Origin: Ryuthela nishihirai
Taxonomy: Eukaryota; Arthropoda; Arachnida; Araneae; Heptathelidae
Direction: 5' to 3'
DNA: 64,000 nucleotides
NCBI GenBank assembly: GCA_038380435.1
Contig: JAWZYU010000057.1
Location: 2,425,201 to 2,489,200 of the forward strand
The position numbers and the translations under genes were made by a program. Positions 11,510-22,360 of the stretch are shown here, one piece after another. Under the pieces are notes generated by a model. The model made no database searches. It had not been told where the DNA came from and was given only the letters and a program-made list of their open reading frames with translations. The stretch's first letter is position 1, and each line of letters starts with the position of its first letter.

Positions 11510-11632
11510 CCCATGGCTGCTTGAGGATGATGATGATGATGATGATGAACATATCTTACACCAATGGAAGGAATTGCTTGTTCAGGCATATTTGTTTTCG
11601 CTCTTTTTGTTGAAGGCTATCCAGACAGGCGG

Positions 11633-11726
11633 TAATGGGTCAAACAGATGTGAAAGCCTGTACATAAAAAAAACTGCCGTTTGATCATTTACGATATAGA
11701 AATATATCTACGCATACTGTAACGAA
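11633..11726. other. Shared flank outside the right TIR
   Basis: No gene is seen. This stretch recurs at about 13225-13290, at 21402-21490 and, diverged, at 2733-2815. It links each TIR element to the satellite array that follows and marks the start of the larger duplicated block. Confidence 0.6.
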
Positions 11727-12090
11727 CAATATGGTTGATTAGAGAATTGAGGAAAAATATCTGGCAACGATTTTTTTTATAAATTAGTGATCTGGCAACC
11801 GTGTACACTCGCTCAAAAAAGTATCCGAACAATATAGTTGATTACAGAATTCATGAAAAATATCTGGCAACGATTTTTTTTTATATATATATTAGCGATC
11901 TGGCAACCGTGTACACTCGCTCAAAAATTATCCGAACAATATGGTTGATTACAGAATTCAGGAAAAAAATCTGGGAACGATTTCTTTTTTAATAATTTTC
12001 CTTCCTGAACGTATACGAAGATTGTCAGATCACTAATTTCTAAAAAAAATCGTTACTAGGTATTCTTCCTGAATTCTACAATCAACTACA
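11727..12090. repeat. Short array of the ~93-bp satellite, ending in an inverted monomer
   Basis: About three forward monomers contain the conserved cores ATCTGGCAACG, AATTAGTGATCTGGCAACC, GTGTACACTCGCTCAAAAA and TATCCGAACAATAT. One inverted monomer (11995-12090) closes the array directly before a SINE. The same family forms the long arrays at 29813-31195, 33877-35803 and 38587-39112. Confidence 0.85.
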
Positions 12091-12092
12091 TT

Positions 12093-12474
12093 GGGGGCGG
12101 GGGTGGCTCAGTCGGTAGCGCGCCAGGCTCGTAATCTGTAGTTCCTAGGTTCGAGTCCCCAAGTGGGTCAGCGTTGAGATTTATCTCCGCAAAATTCCCC
12201 GCCCTCCCCACGGTCAGTAGGGGACACCGATGGGTTTGGAAAGGCCGCCGTCAGGTCGGATGGGACGTTAAGCCGTTGCCGCGTGTGCGGGAGAGCCAAA
12301 CACTGTGCACGTTAAAGAACACGCTGGATGGCCTTGACGGGAGGCTACCATCTATCTCCCAACAGCTGTTCCAGTGGGTCCCCTCCCCCAACCCACTCTG
12401 AGCATTCGGGGTCCTCGTGACCTGGCCGTTTAGCCCATTGTCTACAAAAAAAATGCCGATCACATGTAAAACTA
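12093..12474 (+). mobile_element. tRNA-headed SINE, family 1 (SINE1)
   Basis: The head carries an A box (GGCTCAGTCGGTAGCGCG) and a B box (GGTTCGAGTCCC) with tRNA spacing, as expected for an internal RNA polymerase III promoter. A conserved non-tRNA body follows, including GGACGTTAAGCCGT and ACGTTAAAGAACACGCTGG. The 3' part reads TTTAGCCCATTGTCTAC followed by an A run and a short tail. At least seven long copies and several fragments lie in the window, which lets the family consensus be seen by eye. Confidence 0.9.
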
Positions 12475-13117
12475 CCAACACTGAGCTCTATATGATATCA
12501 TATGCATTTTATTCTATGCAATTCCAGTCAGATATTCAAATTGATTCTGTTTATATTTTAAAGCATCCAGCTTACAAAGAGGTTTATTCGTATGCATCAC
12601 AGCTTATTCCTGCTATTATATTCTCTAAAATTTGTTTCAGGATGTTTCTCAACTTTTAATAATAAATAAATTCGGGGGACGCTAAACAGCTGTTATGAGA
12701 TAGATGATAGTGTCCAAATAACTACCGTTCAGAGATAAAACAACCCAACCAAACGCATATCTGCTATATGGCGTATTAAAGTAATCAAAGGGGTCACCAC
12801 CCTCACAGACGTTCGACTATGGCGGAGAAACTGACAGGCTCCTGTCAGATCGCTGTTGCAAGCAGCTGCTTGAGGGGGTGTTATTTTATTCCTTTATTAT
12901 ATTTATGAAGATATTTTCACTCTTTTCCCTAACACGTTAAGCCTCTTTGGATTAGGAAGTAAAATAATCATTAGAGGTTAAATATTTAGGGTATGAAATG
13001 ACTCCTCGGCTGAGCAGTTAATCCCTCTGTAGTCTGTTAAACAGAAATTCGTTAAAATTATGTCGCTGTTATGGATATTTTTATATTGTGAATATTGTAT
13101 TCCAAGCCTATCGGTGT
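12475..13117. other. Duplicated spacer after SINE1
   Basis: No gene is seen. Bases 12475-12710 recur at 14145-14368 and 22412-22650. Bases 12768-13117 recur at 15298-15655 and 23573-23925. A SINE1 3'-tail remnant lies at 12705-12765 and a SINE2 tail remnant at about 12805-12890 (core CTGACAGGCTCCTGTCAGA). Small open frames here have no recognisable product. Confidence 0.6.
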
Positions 13118-13766
13118 CACGTGACACGAAGGTTGCCAGATCACTAATTTCTAAAAAAATCGTTGCCAGATATTTTTTCTGAATTCTGTAATCAAACGTA
13201 GTGTTCGGATACTTTTTTCAGCGACTGTACATAAAAAAAACTGCCATTTGATCATTTACGATATAGAAATATATCTACGCATACTGTAACGAACAATATG
13301 GTTGATTAGAGAATTGAGGAAAATATCTGGCAACGATTTTTTTTATAAATTAGTGATCTGGCAACCGTGTACACTCGCTCAAAAAAGTATCCGAACAATA
13401 TGGTTGATTACAGAATTCATGAAAAATATCTGGCAACGATTTTCTTTTTCTTTTACATATTAGTGATCTGGCAACCGTGTACACTCGCTCAAAAAAGTAT
13501 CCGAACAATATGATTGATTACAGAATTCATGAAAAACATCTGGCAACGTTTTTTTTATATATATATTAGCGATCTGGCAACTGTGTACACTCGCTCAAAA
13601 AATTATCCGAACAATATGGTTGAATACAGAATTCAGGAAAAAAATCTGTCAACGATTTCTTTTTTAATACTTTTCTTTCCTGAACGTATATGAAGGTTGT
13701 CAGATCACTAATTTAAAAAAAAAATCGTTGCCAGGTATTCTTCCTGAATTCTACAATCAACCACAT
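13118..13766. repeat. Satellite monomers flanking a flank copy
   Basis: An inverted monomer lies at about 13128-13228, then a copy of the element's outer flank (13229-13290), then about four forward monomers and a closing inverted monomer (13291-13766). The layout repeats 11633-12090, so a 1.5-kb unit was duplicated in tandem here. The counterpart in the second block is 21491-21968. Confidence 0.8.
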
Positions 13767-13767
13767 T

Positions 13768-14144
13768 GGGGGCGGGGGTGCTCAGTCGGTAGCGCGCCAG
13801 GCTCGTAATCTGTAGTTCCTAGGTTCGAGTCCCCAAGTGGGTCAGCGTTGAGATTTATCTCCGCAAAATTCCCCGTCCTCCCCACGGTCAGTAGGGGACA
13901 CCGATGGGTTTGGAAAGGCCGCGTCCGTCGGATGGGACGTTAAGCCGTGACCCCGTGTGCGGGAGAGCCAAACCCTGTGCACGTAAAAGAACACGCTGGA
14001 TGGCCTTGACGGGAGGCTACCATCTATCTCCCAACAGCTGTTCCAGTGGGTCCCCTCCCCCAACCCTCTCTGAGCCTTCGGGGTCCTCGTGACCTGCCGT
14101 TTAGCTCATTGTCTACAAAAAAAATGCCGATCACATGTAAAACT
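13768..14144 (+). mobile_element. SINE1 copy
   Basis: A and B boxes, body and A-rich 3' part are as in the copy at 12093. The A box lacks one G (GGTGCTCAGTCGG). The counterpart in the duplicated block is 21971-22360. Confidence 0.88.
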
Positions 14145-14368
14145 ACCAACACTGAGCGCTATATGATATCATATGCATTTTATTCTATGCAATTCCAGTC
14201 AGATATTCAAATTGATTCTGTTTACATTTTAAAGTATCCAGCTTACAAAGAGGTTTATTTGTATGCATCAGCGTATTCCTGCTATTATAATCTCTACAAT
14301 TTGTTTCAGGAGGTTTCTCAACTTTTAATAATAAATAAATTCGGGGGACGCTAAACAGCTGTTATGAG

Positions 14369-14756
14369 ATAGATGATAGCCTCCCGTCAAGGCCATCCAG
14401 CGTGTTCTTTAACGTAAAAAGGGTATGGAACTTTTTTGCAAACCATGGACTAAATGGCCATGCCACATGGACCCCGAAGGCTCAGAGAAGGTTGAGGGAC
14501 TGTCCTCACTGGAACAGCTGTTGGGAGACATATGGTAGTCTCCCGTCAAGGCCATCCAGCGTGTTCTTTAACGTGCACACGGGACCACGGCTTAACGTCC
14601 CATCCGACGGACGGCGGCCTTTCCAAGCCCATCGGTGTCCCCTACTGACCGTGAGCAGGGCGGGGAATTTTGCGGAGATAAATCTCAACGCTGACCCAGC
14701 TGGGACTCGAACCTGGGAACTACAGACTACGAGCCTACCGCGCTACCGACTGAATT
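14369..14756 (-). mobile_element. Inverted SINE1, with an extra SINE1 internal piece beside it
   Basis: Bases 14430-14756 are a minus-strand SINE1 from the 3' tail to the head, with the A box at 14730-14756 and the B box at about 14700. Bases 14369-14427 repeat an internal SINE1 piece (CGTCAAGGCCATCCAGCGTG) in the same orientation. That suggests a truncated SINE next to, or interrupted by, another. The counterpart is 22648-23031. Confidence 0.85.
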
Positions 14757-14965
14757 AAACAACACGACAAAAGTAAAAAAAAAACCCAAAAATTATTGAA
14801 AAATTATTTATATATTTATTTTCTTTAAAAACAGACCGGTAGGTTTTAATTTGAAAACTTCTAAGTTTATAAAATTAAAAATGTCTTAAAATTAGTAAAA
14901 ATGAAATAAATACTTCAAGATTTTCATGACTTGTTTGAAAACAACTCATTTGTATTCGGTTTTCA
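14757..14965. other. AT-rich spacer
   Basis: No gene is seen. The segment TTTTAATTTGAAAACTTC and its neighbourhood recur at 23100-23230 and in part at 28540-28590. Bases 14875-14930 resemble 27240-27300 in the foldback element. Confidence 0.5.
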
Positions 14966-15297
14966 CGTCTAAGAGACCTGGGTTCGAGTCCCGGGTAAGG
15001 CATGGTCGAATGTGTCGTTTATGTGCTGAGGTCCTGCCATTCTCACAGACCTTCTATTATGGCATATAAACTGACAGCTTCCTGTCAGATCTCTGTGGCA
15101 AGCAGCTGCTTGACGGGGTATGTTTTTTTTTCACGTCTGGAACCAATCTTCTATTTTTTTCATCTGTCTCATAACAGCTGTTCCATTCGGTCACCTTCCC
15201 GCAACCTAAACTGATCCCTCTGGTTCTTTATGACGTCGCCATTTTAGACCCTTGTGTCCAAATAACTACCGTTCAGAGATAAAACAACCCAACCCAA
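14966..15297 (+). mobile_element. Composite SINE: SINE2 head and body fused to a SINE1-like tail
   Basis: The B box TGGGTTCGAGTCCCGGG (14973 onwards), GGCATGGTCGAATGTG and the body with ACTGACAG and GCAAGCAGCTGCTTGA are typical of SINE2, whose best example is 45911-46113. From 15157 the sequence instead follows the SINE1 3' region (AACAGCTGTTCCA, ACCTTCCCGCAACC, CAGAGATAAAACAACCC). The tRNA A-box part is missing. The same junction occurs at 23245-23570, but only through segmental duplication. Confidence 0.7.
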
Positions 15298-16863
15298 CGC
15301 ATATCTCCTATATGGCGTATTAAAGTAATCAAAGGGGTCACCACCCTCACAGACGTTCGACTATGGCGAAGAAACTGACAGGCTCCTGTCAGATCGCTCT
15401 TGCAAGCAGCTGCTTGAGGGGGTGTTATTTTATTCCTTTATTATATTTATGAAGATGTTTTCACTCTTTTCCCTAACACGTTAAGCCTCTTTGGATTAGG
15501 AAATAAAATAATCATTAGAGGTTAAATACTTAGGGTATGAAATGACTCCTCGGCTGAGCAGTTAATCCCTGTGTAGTCTGTAAAACAGAAATTCGTTAAA
15601 ATTATGTCGCTGTTATGGATATTTTTATATTGTGAATATTGTATTCCAAGCCTATCGGTGTCCAGTACTGACCGTGGGAAGGGCGGGGGAGTTTTGCGGA
15701 GATAAATCTCAACGCTGAGGATTCTTTATGAGTTCCGTACTTAAATAGAAATGGAAACCGAAACATATTTATCGCTCTGCCCAATGAAATGTAGATTATT
15801 CCGATCTCCCTTCCTATAAACTTGTTTCTGTTAGGGTTTCAGACTAAATAAACAGATATCGCTGCTGTTAAACATCTGAACTTGCGTTACTAATTAAATA
15901 CTGCATCAGTTGAAGTAGTAAAATAAAATAGTTTTTCTAATGTCTGTTAATTATCAAGGGTATTTTTTGTGTTTTAAAACCTATTATTGTACGTAAATTT
16001 TATCCGAATGAGATGATACGGAATACAGCGTCATAACTTAGCGAGTTGAGGAGTGTCATTTACTGCCTGTCTCTGGCAGTCATAACTCTTTGGGGAAATC
16101 AATGTACACGCTCCAAATTTTCACAGAATGTTTCAGGTTAAGGTCCAGTTTGCAGTGCGAAATTTCAGGTCGAAAGTCCAAATAAGTTGAACTCTAACAA
16201 AAAAAATTCACATTTCCCCTCACCCAAAAAAGTGTCCTAAATTTATATTCCAACATACTATATGTGCTAATATTCAAATAGTGTTGATTAAAGTTTTGAA
16301 ACATGAATGCATAAATAAAACTTATGTACTTAATTAGATTCACACGTACGACAATTATTGTTAAATGAAATAAATTCCTGTAGGTAGCGTTAATTTTGTT
16401 TCTAATAAAATATTTCCTTGTTACCGCCATTTCCAACGGTTGTTCGTGATCCTCTTCTACGATTGGTCAAATATTTTACAATGGCACGTGCAGGTAGATA
16501 GCTTCACACGTGTCTCCCTTAGTTACGATAGCAACCATATATTCGCTTTGACTTCAGTGTCAAATTTTACTCTCAATTCATTTTTTCCTTTCCATAATAT
16601 ATTTTATTACGTATATTTAGAATAAAGTTCATAGACCACGTAAATTTTACCTACACAAGAATCGAACTACAGTTAGTAACGATTAATAGTAATATTATAA
16701 TATTTCAAAAACGTTAATATTTAAAATATGCGAATGCAGTTTAATATCAAAGCCGGAAATTACATACCATTCCACTATAACGTTTCAGCTTAAATAACTG
16801 GAACTGATTAATTTAATTTTCAAACTTTACTGGTTTTATTAACAATCTGACACCGTGGAGACA
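15298..16863. other. Duplicated spacer with SINE fragments
   Basis: No gene is recognised. A SINE2 tail lies at 15340-15425, and a minus-strand SINE1 internal fragment at 15645-15718 (TTTTGCGGAGATAAATCTCAACG). The rest is AT-rich and matches 23571-25123. Short frames (for example 16194-16436 minus and 16440-16625 plus) are also kept in the duplicate but have no recognisable domain, and the duplication is recent enough to explain that. Confidence 0.6.
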
Positions 16864-17244
16864 GGGGCGGGGGTGGCTCAGTCGGTAGCGCGCTAGGCTC
16901 GTAATCTGTAGTGCCCAGGTTCGAGTCCCAGCTGTGTCAGCGTTGAGATTTTTCTCCGCAAAATTCCGCGCCCTGCCCACGGTCAGTAGGGCACACCGAT
17001 GGGCTTGGAAATGCCGCCGTCCATCGGATGGGACGTTAAACCGTGGCCCAGTGTGCGGGAGAGACATACCCTGTGCACGTTAAAGAACACACTGGATGGC
17101 CTTGACGGAAGGCTACCATCTGTCTCCCAACAGTTGTTCCAGTGGGTCCCCTCCCCCAACCTTCTCTGAGCCTTCTTCGGGGTCCATGTGACCTGGCCGT
17201 TTAGCCCATGGTGTGCAAAAAAGTGCCGCTCAGATGTAAAACAA
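16864..17244 (+). mobile_element. SINE1 copy
   Basis: Full head, body and 3' region. The A box reads GGTAGCGCGCTAGGC and the B box GGTTCGAGTCCCAG. The 3' end reads GTGCAAAAAAGTGCCGCTCAG, which is probably closer to the ancestral tail than the copy at 12093. The counterpart is 25124-25496. Confidence 0.9.
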
Positions 17245-17639
17245 TTTTTTCAGAATTAAATTCAAATAGGGCTTTTTAAAAAGGCGCCGTGTGAACCGTG
17301 TTACATCAAAATAAATCGTGTAAATAGGGAATTTAAATTTCTTTTCTGATCTGTGTTAAATCAAAAAAAGGGGAAAAAAATTACTTGATTGAGATTGAAA
17401 TTTCTCACTCATTAACCTAAACTGATTCCATTGTTGCTACCTTAATTAAGCACCTCAGCAGAAAAGCAACACACATCAATTCCTTACCCTAGGTTCGAAC
17501 CCGGGTCTCTTAGATCAGTAGCCAAGCGCGCTAAGCAATCAAATTTAAAAAAAAATAAATCCTTCTTAATAAACAATAGGAGTAATTAATTCAATGCACC
17601 CAATTCTGTTTCTGATAGGTTCCCGAGAAAACCGTGTAA
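17245..17639. other. Spacer with an inverted SINE2 head
   Basis: A minus-strand SINE2 head lies at 17448-17545, with its B box in the complement of GGTTCGAACCCGGGTC and its A box near 17530. The remaining bases are AT-rich, with no gene seen. Confidence 0.65.
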
Positions 17640-18385
17640 AAAAAAATAAACCGTTAAAAAAAATACAGTGCATATGAAAAAATGGATATGAAAATCTTTA
17701 AATCTCCTAAAATTAGTGCTGCCTGCCTGTGAATACGGGTTAATAATAAAGTAGGAAAAACACCGAGATGACGTCAGCAGTACTCTTTCGTTGTGTTGCC
17801 GGCAGATTTGGATAAAATATATTACAATCACGTTGAACTTTCAAAAGTGCTTTTCTTAATCATAATAATGTTGCTATTTTAGGTATATTTTTATGTTATG
17901 CTTCGATCATCTCAGGTACGTAATATGCATTTTTATTTTTCTATAGAGAAGAAAAATGGTTATATAAAGTTTCCAGGAAGTGTGACATTGTGAAGCCGTA
18001 GTAAAAGTTGGAAGTTGCATACTTTGAGTTTCGCATTGTAAGCTTTTTTGAGTTGTTCCACTTGATTTTTTTTCTCACCCTCGTACGATCCACGGAGGAA
18101 GTAACCATTCTTTTGTTTTATATATTTTGGGTGAGTTTTTAGTGATGTACTGCGATGTGGAAGGGCTTTACGTAGGCAGCAACCATTTATACGTTTACGA
18201 ACCGTTAAAGCTTTGGAAATTCCGGTTTTTGAAAAGTCGCTTTCGGTAAAAACTTTGATATTTGCGCGCAATCTGAAGATTGATATTATTGTTTTGGCTC
18301 AGAAATGAAAATTAACAGTTTGGTGCACGTCGTGATGTAGTAAGATAGAAATTTAGGAATGGATTTGCATCGAACGGTATCTGGG
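17640..18385 (-). repeat. Single-arm copy of the foldback element
   Basis: This aligns with the reverse complement of the left arm of the palindrome at 25985-28500 (26755-27150) and, in direct orientation, with its right arm (27360-28040). Shared blocks include GAAAAACACCGAGATGACGTC, GTTGTGTTGCC, AGCCGTAGTAAAAGTTGGAAG, CGTTAAAGCTTTG and TTAGGAATGGA. It carries TGACGTCA at 17769-17776. It has no coding potential and is probably half of a formerly palindromic copy. Confidence 0.7.
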
Positions 18386-18460
18386 TCTTCTACGTCCTTG
18401 TGACCTAACTATTTTAACCGATGGTATGCAAAAAAGTGCCATTCAGAGGTGAAACAACCC
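18386..18460 (+). mobile_element. SINE1 3'-end fragment
   Basis: Only the last ~75 bases of SINE1 remain (GTGACCTAACTATTTTAACC, ATGCAAAAAAGTGCC, GAGGTGAAACAACCC), diverged from the younger copies. About 170 bases of AT-rich sequence follow, in which I see nothing. Confidence 0.75.
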
Positions 18461-18629
18461 AAATGTCAGGTTTTTTCGATATTGAAAACTCGAATTTTAA
18501 TTGCATTTCGGAAAACCCCGAGAAGGATCGCCCAGTATGATGTAACGTTGAAATAATACCCTAAGACCGGATTTACCCTACTAATTACGAAACCTCACAA
18601 AATTTAAAAATAAATTATTGACAATGAAT

Positions 18630-18855
18630 AATTGTTCAGAGCTAAGAAGAAGGTAATGTACAGTACAGCGAAATGTGTAATAGAAGCCTTAGATTAAACC
18701 ACAGGGTTGTCCATTGGGAACACAGGAAAAAGCGTTCTTTACCCCTAAGGACAAAGTTGCCTATGACATACGTAAGAGATTCACACCTAGCCTCGATCTA
18801 GGAATTTCTCGTTGGACACCATAGGGAAACGCGTTTTGTGAAAGCCACCTAGTTA
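18630..18855 (+). repeat. Outer left flank of the TIR element, copy 3
   Basis: This matches 5013-5245 and the complement of 2375-2610. Because this flank accompanies all three element copies, either the mobile unit is larger than the TIR-bounded core or the copies arose by segmental duplication. Confidence 0.8.
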
Positions 18856-21401
18856 CCGCCTGTCTGGACAGCCTTCAACAAAAAGACCGAAAATAAACAT
18901 GCCTAAACAAGCAATTCCTTCCATTGGTTTAAGATAAGTTAAAGTTAGTTTATTTTAATAACAGTCAAAATAATTTATTTATTAAGATTATATTTAAATA
19001 TTTCAGAATATTATAAAAATATTTACCAAAATTAAAAAAAGGAAATAACTACCAGTTAATATTTTAGGATTAGAAATTCTTTTTGATTTATACATACTTT
19101 GGTTTTGAAAGATCTTATAGAAATTATGGTGGCAACACTTGGACATACCAGAGATGACGTCATGTTCGTGTTTTCGCGATAGAATTTGTAATTCTAATTT
19201 ACCTGCTGAAATAATAATTCCAGTTTCTCACTGGCATACCACAGAAGATTATTTTGGTCGACACCGACAAATAGCGGTTAACTATCAATTTTATATCCCA
19301 TAATCAGAATAATGTACTGCATACTATTTGTCGGTTCGAAATCGACCGAAATTTCATAGCTCTTAGGCTAAAAAGTGTAGAATTAGATTACCTATACTCT
19401 TAACTAATTATTCACTACAAACTTACCTACCTAAAGGAAAATATAAAAGAACCACAAACACTTCACGAATATTATTTAACTTGATTGAGCTGATACTTTT
19501 CGACCACCAGAGTTGTAAGTTACAGAAGGACAGGCTGACGTTATTTATCAACCGCTATGACTCCTTATTATACTCGAATCTGTTCGCGGTAGGCAAAGTT
19601 CTGATAACTACAAACCCACAAAATAGGATGACTTCTTCGCCATATTTTAATAGCTAACACGGCAAATGGAACAGCGAGAAAAGCGTTGGACGTTTTCAAT
19701 AATAGGCGAATGACATCTGAGAGTGACGATTGAGGATGTATTGTTTGCACAGTCCGGAGGAAATGATATTTACATTGTTTCGTATTCCCAACAGAGGGGT
19801 TTGTTTCCTCTTCCGCACTCACATTTTTCGGTATCTTCTATACCAAATTTACTAAAAATTATGGAACAGAAATAAGATGCATTCCTTTTAACCTAGTACC
19901 TCTTTCAAAACTTTTAAGGATTCACCGTATCTTAAATTTTCGGTGAAGAAAGACAATAAACATCACCAATGCGTGTCATACTAGTGATGCTCTTCTAGGA
20001 TATTAATGAAAGGTTGTTTACAGCAAAATTACAGACAAGCGTTAAGGACTTCAATCTTATCTACTGTTATGCCACCACTGTGAATGCCGATGACGATGAG
20101 AAAATAGGTTTTACAGACAACTTCAAGGTATTTCGAATTCTGTGAAGAAATGAGATGCTACCCTTGTTCTACGTGACGTCAATGCCAATGTTAAACTCAA
20201 TGGTTTCAGAATAACTAACACTTATTACAAACACCGCGACATACATAAGTACACGTGGGTTTCATCTCATGGGCTGCATAAGAACATTATAGATTATATA
20301 TTAATTAACAGCAAATGGACTAGTTCTGTTACAAAGAACAGGTCATATTCGGAAGCAAAAATTGGATCTGACCATTATCTTGTTAAAAGCGTTTTGCGAT
20401 TTAAACTTAAGAAGTGTTGTGTTAAGGTTAAAAAAATTACCTTTAATTATGAAGCTGTGAAAGACCTAATTCGAGTACATCTTATCATGATAGGTTACTT
20501 ACTCATTATGACAGTCGAGGTTTGCTTGCTATTGAAGTTCAGGAAAAATGTGACCACTTTAAATAGACTTTTTTGGAAACTAACAGTCCTCTGTTACGTA
20601 AAATGAAGCAGAGGACGCCTAATTATCCGAGTGACAAGGCACTTGAGTTTATTTTAGAAAGAAAGAACTACAGGAATGTCCTGAATCAATACTAATCCTA
20701 ATAGAAAACATTATATAGAACTTAATAAACGTGTAAAGGATCAGTTAGCTGCTGATAATAATCTTTGGCTGACAAAGCCGAAGAATCAGTTGGACAGCAC
20801 AACAGCAGAGAGCTGTACCAGCCAATTCTGCGACACAAATAACTTGTAAACTAATTACAAAGGCCCAAAGGTAAAATTTTACACTGCACCGACGAAACTA
20901 TCTATTCTCCTACCAAAATTTAAAATGTGTCATCAATAATTATTATTTACCACAGTGATAAGAAATTCAGCTACAGATTGTATGACTTCCTCAGATAAAA
21001 AACTATAACGTGTGAATATAAATTAAAAGTTAAATTACTAGAAGAATACAGCGGTTAAATAAGGATTACAAACGATATCGCGAAAACACGGACGTGACGT
21101 CATCAGTTGAATGTCTAGTGTTGCCACTATAATTTCTATAATATATTTCAGAAACTAAGTGTATAAATCGAAAGAATTTCTAATCCTAAAATATTAACTT
21201 GTAGTTATTTCGTTTTTTAATTTTGGTAAATATTTTTATAATATTCGGAGTCATTTAAATAAAATCTTAATAAGTAAATTATTTGGAATGTTATTAAAAT
21301 AAATTAAATTACCTTTAACATATCTTACACCAATGGAAGGAATTGCTTGTTTAGGCATATTTATTTTCGCTCCTTTTGTTGAAGGCTATCCAAACAGGCG
21401 G
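18856..21401 (+). mobile_element. Long-TIR DNA element, copy 3 (uninterrupted)
   Basis: This is the cleanest copy at 2546 bases. The TIRs are 18856-19205 and 21053-21401, the ends read CCGCCTGTCTGG and CAAACAGGCGG, and both are flanked by TA (18854-18855 and 21402-21403). TGACGTCA lies in each TIR (19155-19162 and 21095-21102). The interior is spacer plus the LINE endonuclease fragment at 19925-20822. It keeps the empty site of the LINE that split copy 2, at about 21312. No transposase frame is present. Confidence 0.75.
19925..20822 (+). pseudogene. RTE-like LINE endonuclease fragment inside element copy 3
   Basis: It has the same extent and the same deletions as 6575-7482. A 70-codon piece (20394-20606) and its upstream sequence keep endonuclease C-terminal sequence, but frames are broken by stops and shifts. 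It is inactive. Confidence 0.85.
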
Positions 21402-21490
21402 TAATGGGTCAAACAGATGTGAAAGCCTGTACATAAAAAAAACTGCCGTTTGATCATTTACGATATAGAAATATATCTACGCATACTGTA

Positions 21491-21968
21491 ACGAACAATA
21501 TGGTTGATTAGAGAATTGAGGAAAAATATCTGGCAACGATTTTTTTTATAAATTAGTGATCTGGCAACCGTGTACACTCGCTCAAAAAAGTATCCGAACA
21601 ATATGGTTGATTGCAGAATTCATGAAAAATATCTGGCAACGATTTTCATTTTCTTTTACATATTAGTGATCTGGCAACCGTGTACACTCTCTCAAAAAAG
21701 TATCGAACACTATGATTGATTACAGAATTCATGAAAAATATCTGGCAACGATTTTTTTATATATATATATTAGCGATCTGGCAACCGTGTACACTCGCTC
21801 AAAAAATTATCATAACAATATGGTTGATTACAGAATTCAGGAAAAAAATCTGGGAACGATTTATTTTTTAATAATTTTTCTTCCTGAACGTATACGAAGA
21901 TTGTCAGATCACTAATTTCTAAAAAAACCGTTGCTAGGTATTCTTCTTGAATTCTACAATCAACCACA
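21491..21968. repeat. Short ~93-bp satellite array, copy B
   Basis: About four forward monomers and one terminal inverted monomer are present, matching 13291-13766. The cores TGATCTGGCAACCGTGTACA and GAACAATATGGTTGATT are conserved. Confidence 0.83.
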
Positions 21969-21970
21969 TT

Positions 21971-22360
21971 GGGGGCGGGGGTGGCTCAGTCGGTAGCGCG
22001 CCCGGCTCGTAATCTGTAGTTCCTAGGTTCGAGTCCCCAAGTGGGTCAGCGTTGAGATTTATCTCCGCAAAATTCCCTGCCCTGCCCACGGTCAGCAGGG
22101 GACACCGATGGGCTTGGAAAGGCCGCCGTCCGTCGGATGGGACGTTAAGCCGTGGCCCCGTGTGCGGGAGAGCCATACCCTGTGCACGTTAAAGAACACG
22201 CTGTTTGGCCTTGACGGGAGACTACCATCTGTCTCCCAACAGCTGTTCCAGTAGATCCCTACCCCAACCTTCTCTGAGCCTTAGGGGTCCATGTGACCTG
22301 GTCATTTAGCCCATGGTGTGCAAAAAAGTGCCGCTCAGAGGTAAAACAACCCAACCCAAC
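21971..22360 (+). mobile_element. SINE1 copy with an intact 3' end
   Basis: All parts are present, ending in GCCGCTCAGAGGTAAAACAA and CCCAACCCAAC. A second SINE1 3' end (GTGACCTGGCCGTTTAGCCC) follows at 22361-22420, so two SINE tails stand in tandem. Confidence 0.9.

Larger units (their letters stand above)
7968..11548 (+). mobile_element. Nearly full-length RTE-like LINE (about 3.6 kb)
   Basis: The bounds come from the empty site in copy 3 (21290-21320), where the flanks 7951-7967 and 11549-11580 are contiguous. The element has a 532-base 5' leader, one open frame broken once (8500-11509), a very short 3' region and a (GAT)n tail at 11526-11548. The length, single ORF, short 3' end and trinucleotide tail fit the RTE/BovB group, as does the endonuclease type. 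The second long copy (40625-44228, minus) begins about 15 bases further upstream, so this one is slightly 5'-truncated. No clear target duplication is visible, and one base of the empty site seems lost. Confidence 0.92.
5246..11632 (+). mobile_element. Long-TIR DNA element, copy 2, split by a LINE
   Basis: The TIRs lie at 5246-5596 and at 7700-7967 joined to 11549-11632. The ends read CCGCCTGTCTGG and its complement, each flanked by TA (5244-5245 and 11633-11634). Removing the LINE at 7968-11548 gives a net length of about 2.8 kb, against 2.55 kb for copy 3. The interior holds an unidentified spacer (5600-6570) and an old LINE endonuclease fragment (6575-7482). No transposase is present, so it is non-autonomous if it is a transposon. 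The outer left flank is also shared between copies, so segmental duplication contributes to the copy number. Confidence 0.7.
13237..17246 (+). repeat. 4-kb direct duplication, copy A
   Basis: This aligns with 21436-25496 nearly throughout, at an offset of about 8.2-8.3 kb, with the same order of array, SINE1, spacer, inverted SINE1, composite SINE, spacer and SINE1. Differences are scattered point changes and small indels. The block contains several independent SINE insertions, so it is a segmental duplication and not a single mobile element. Confidence 0.9.

Noticed and set aside
16864..16940. tRNA gene suggested by A and B boxes (also at 12093, 21971, 45911 and others)
   Set aside because: Acceptor arms do not pair and each head continues into a conserved SINE body, so these are SINE heads.
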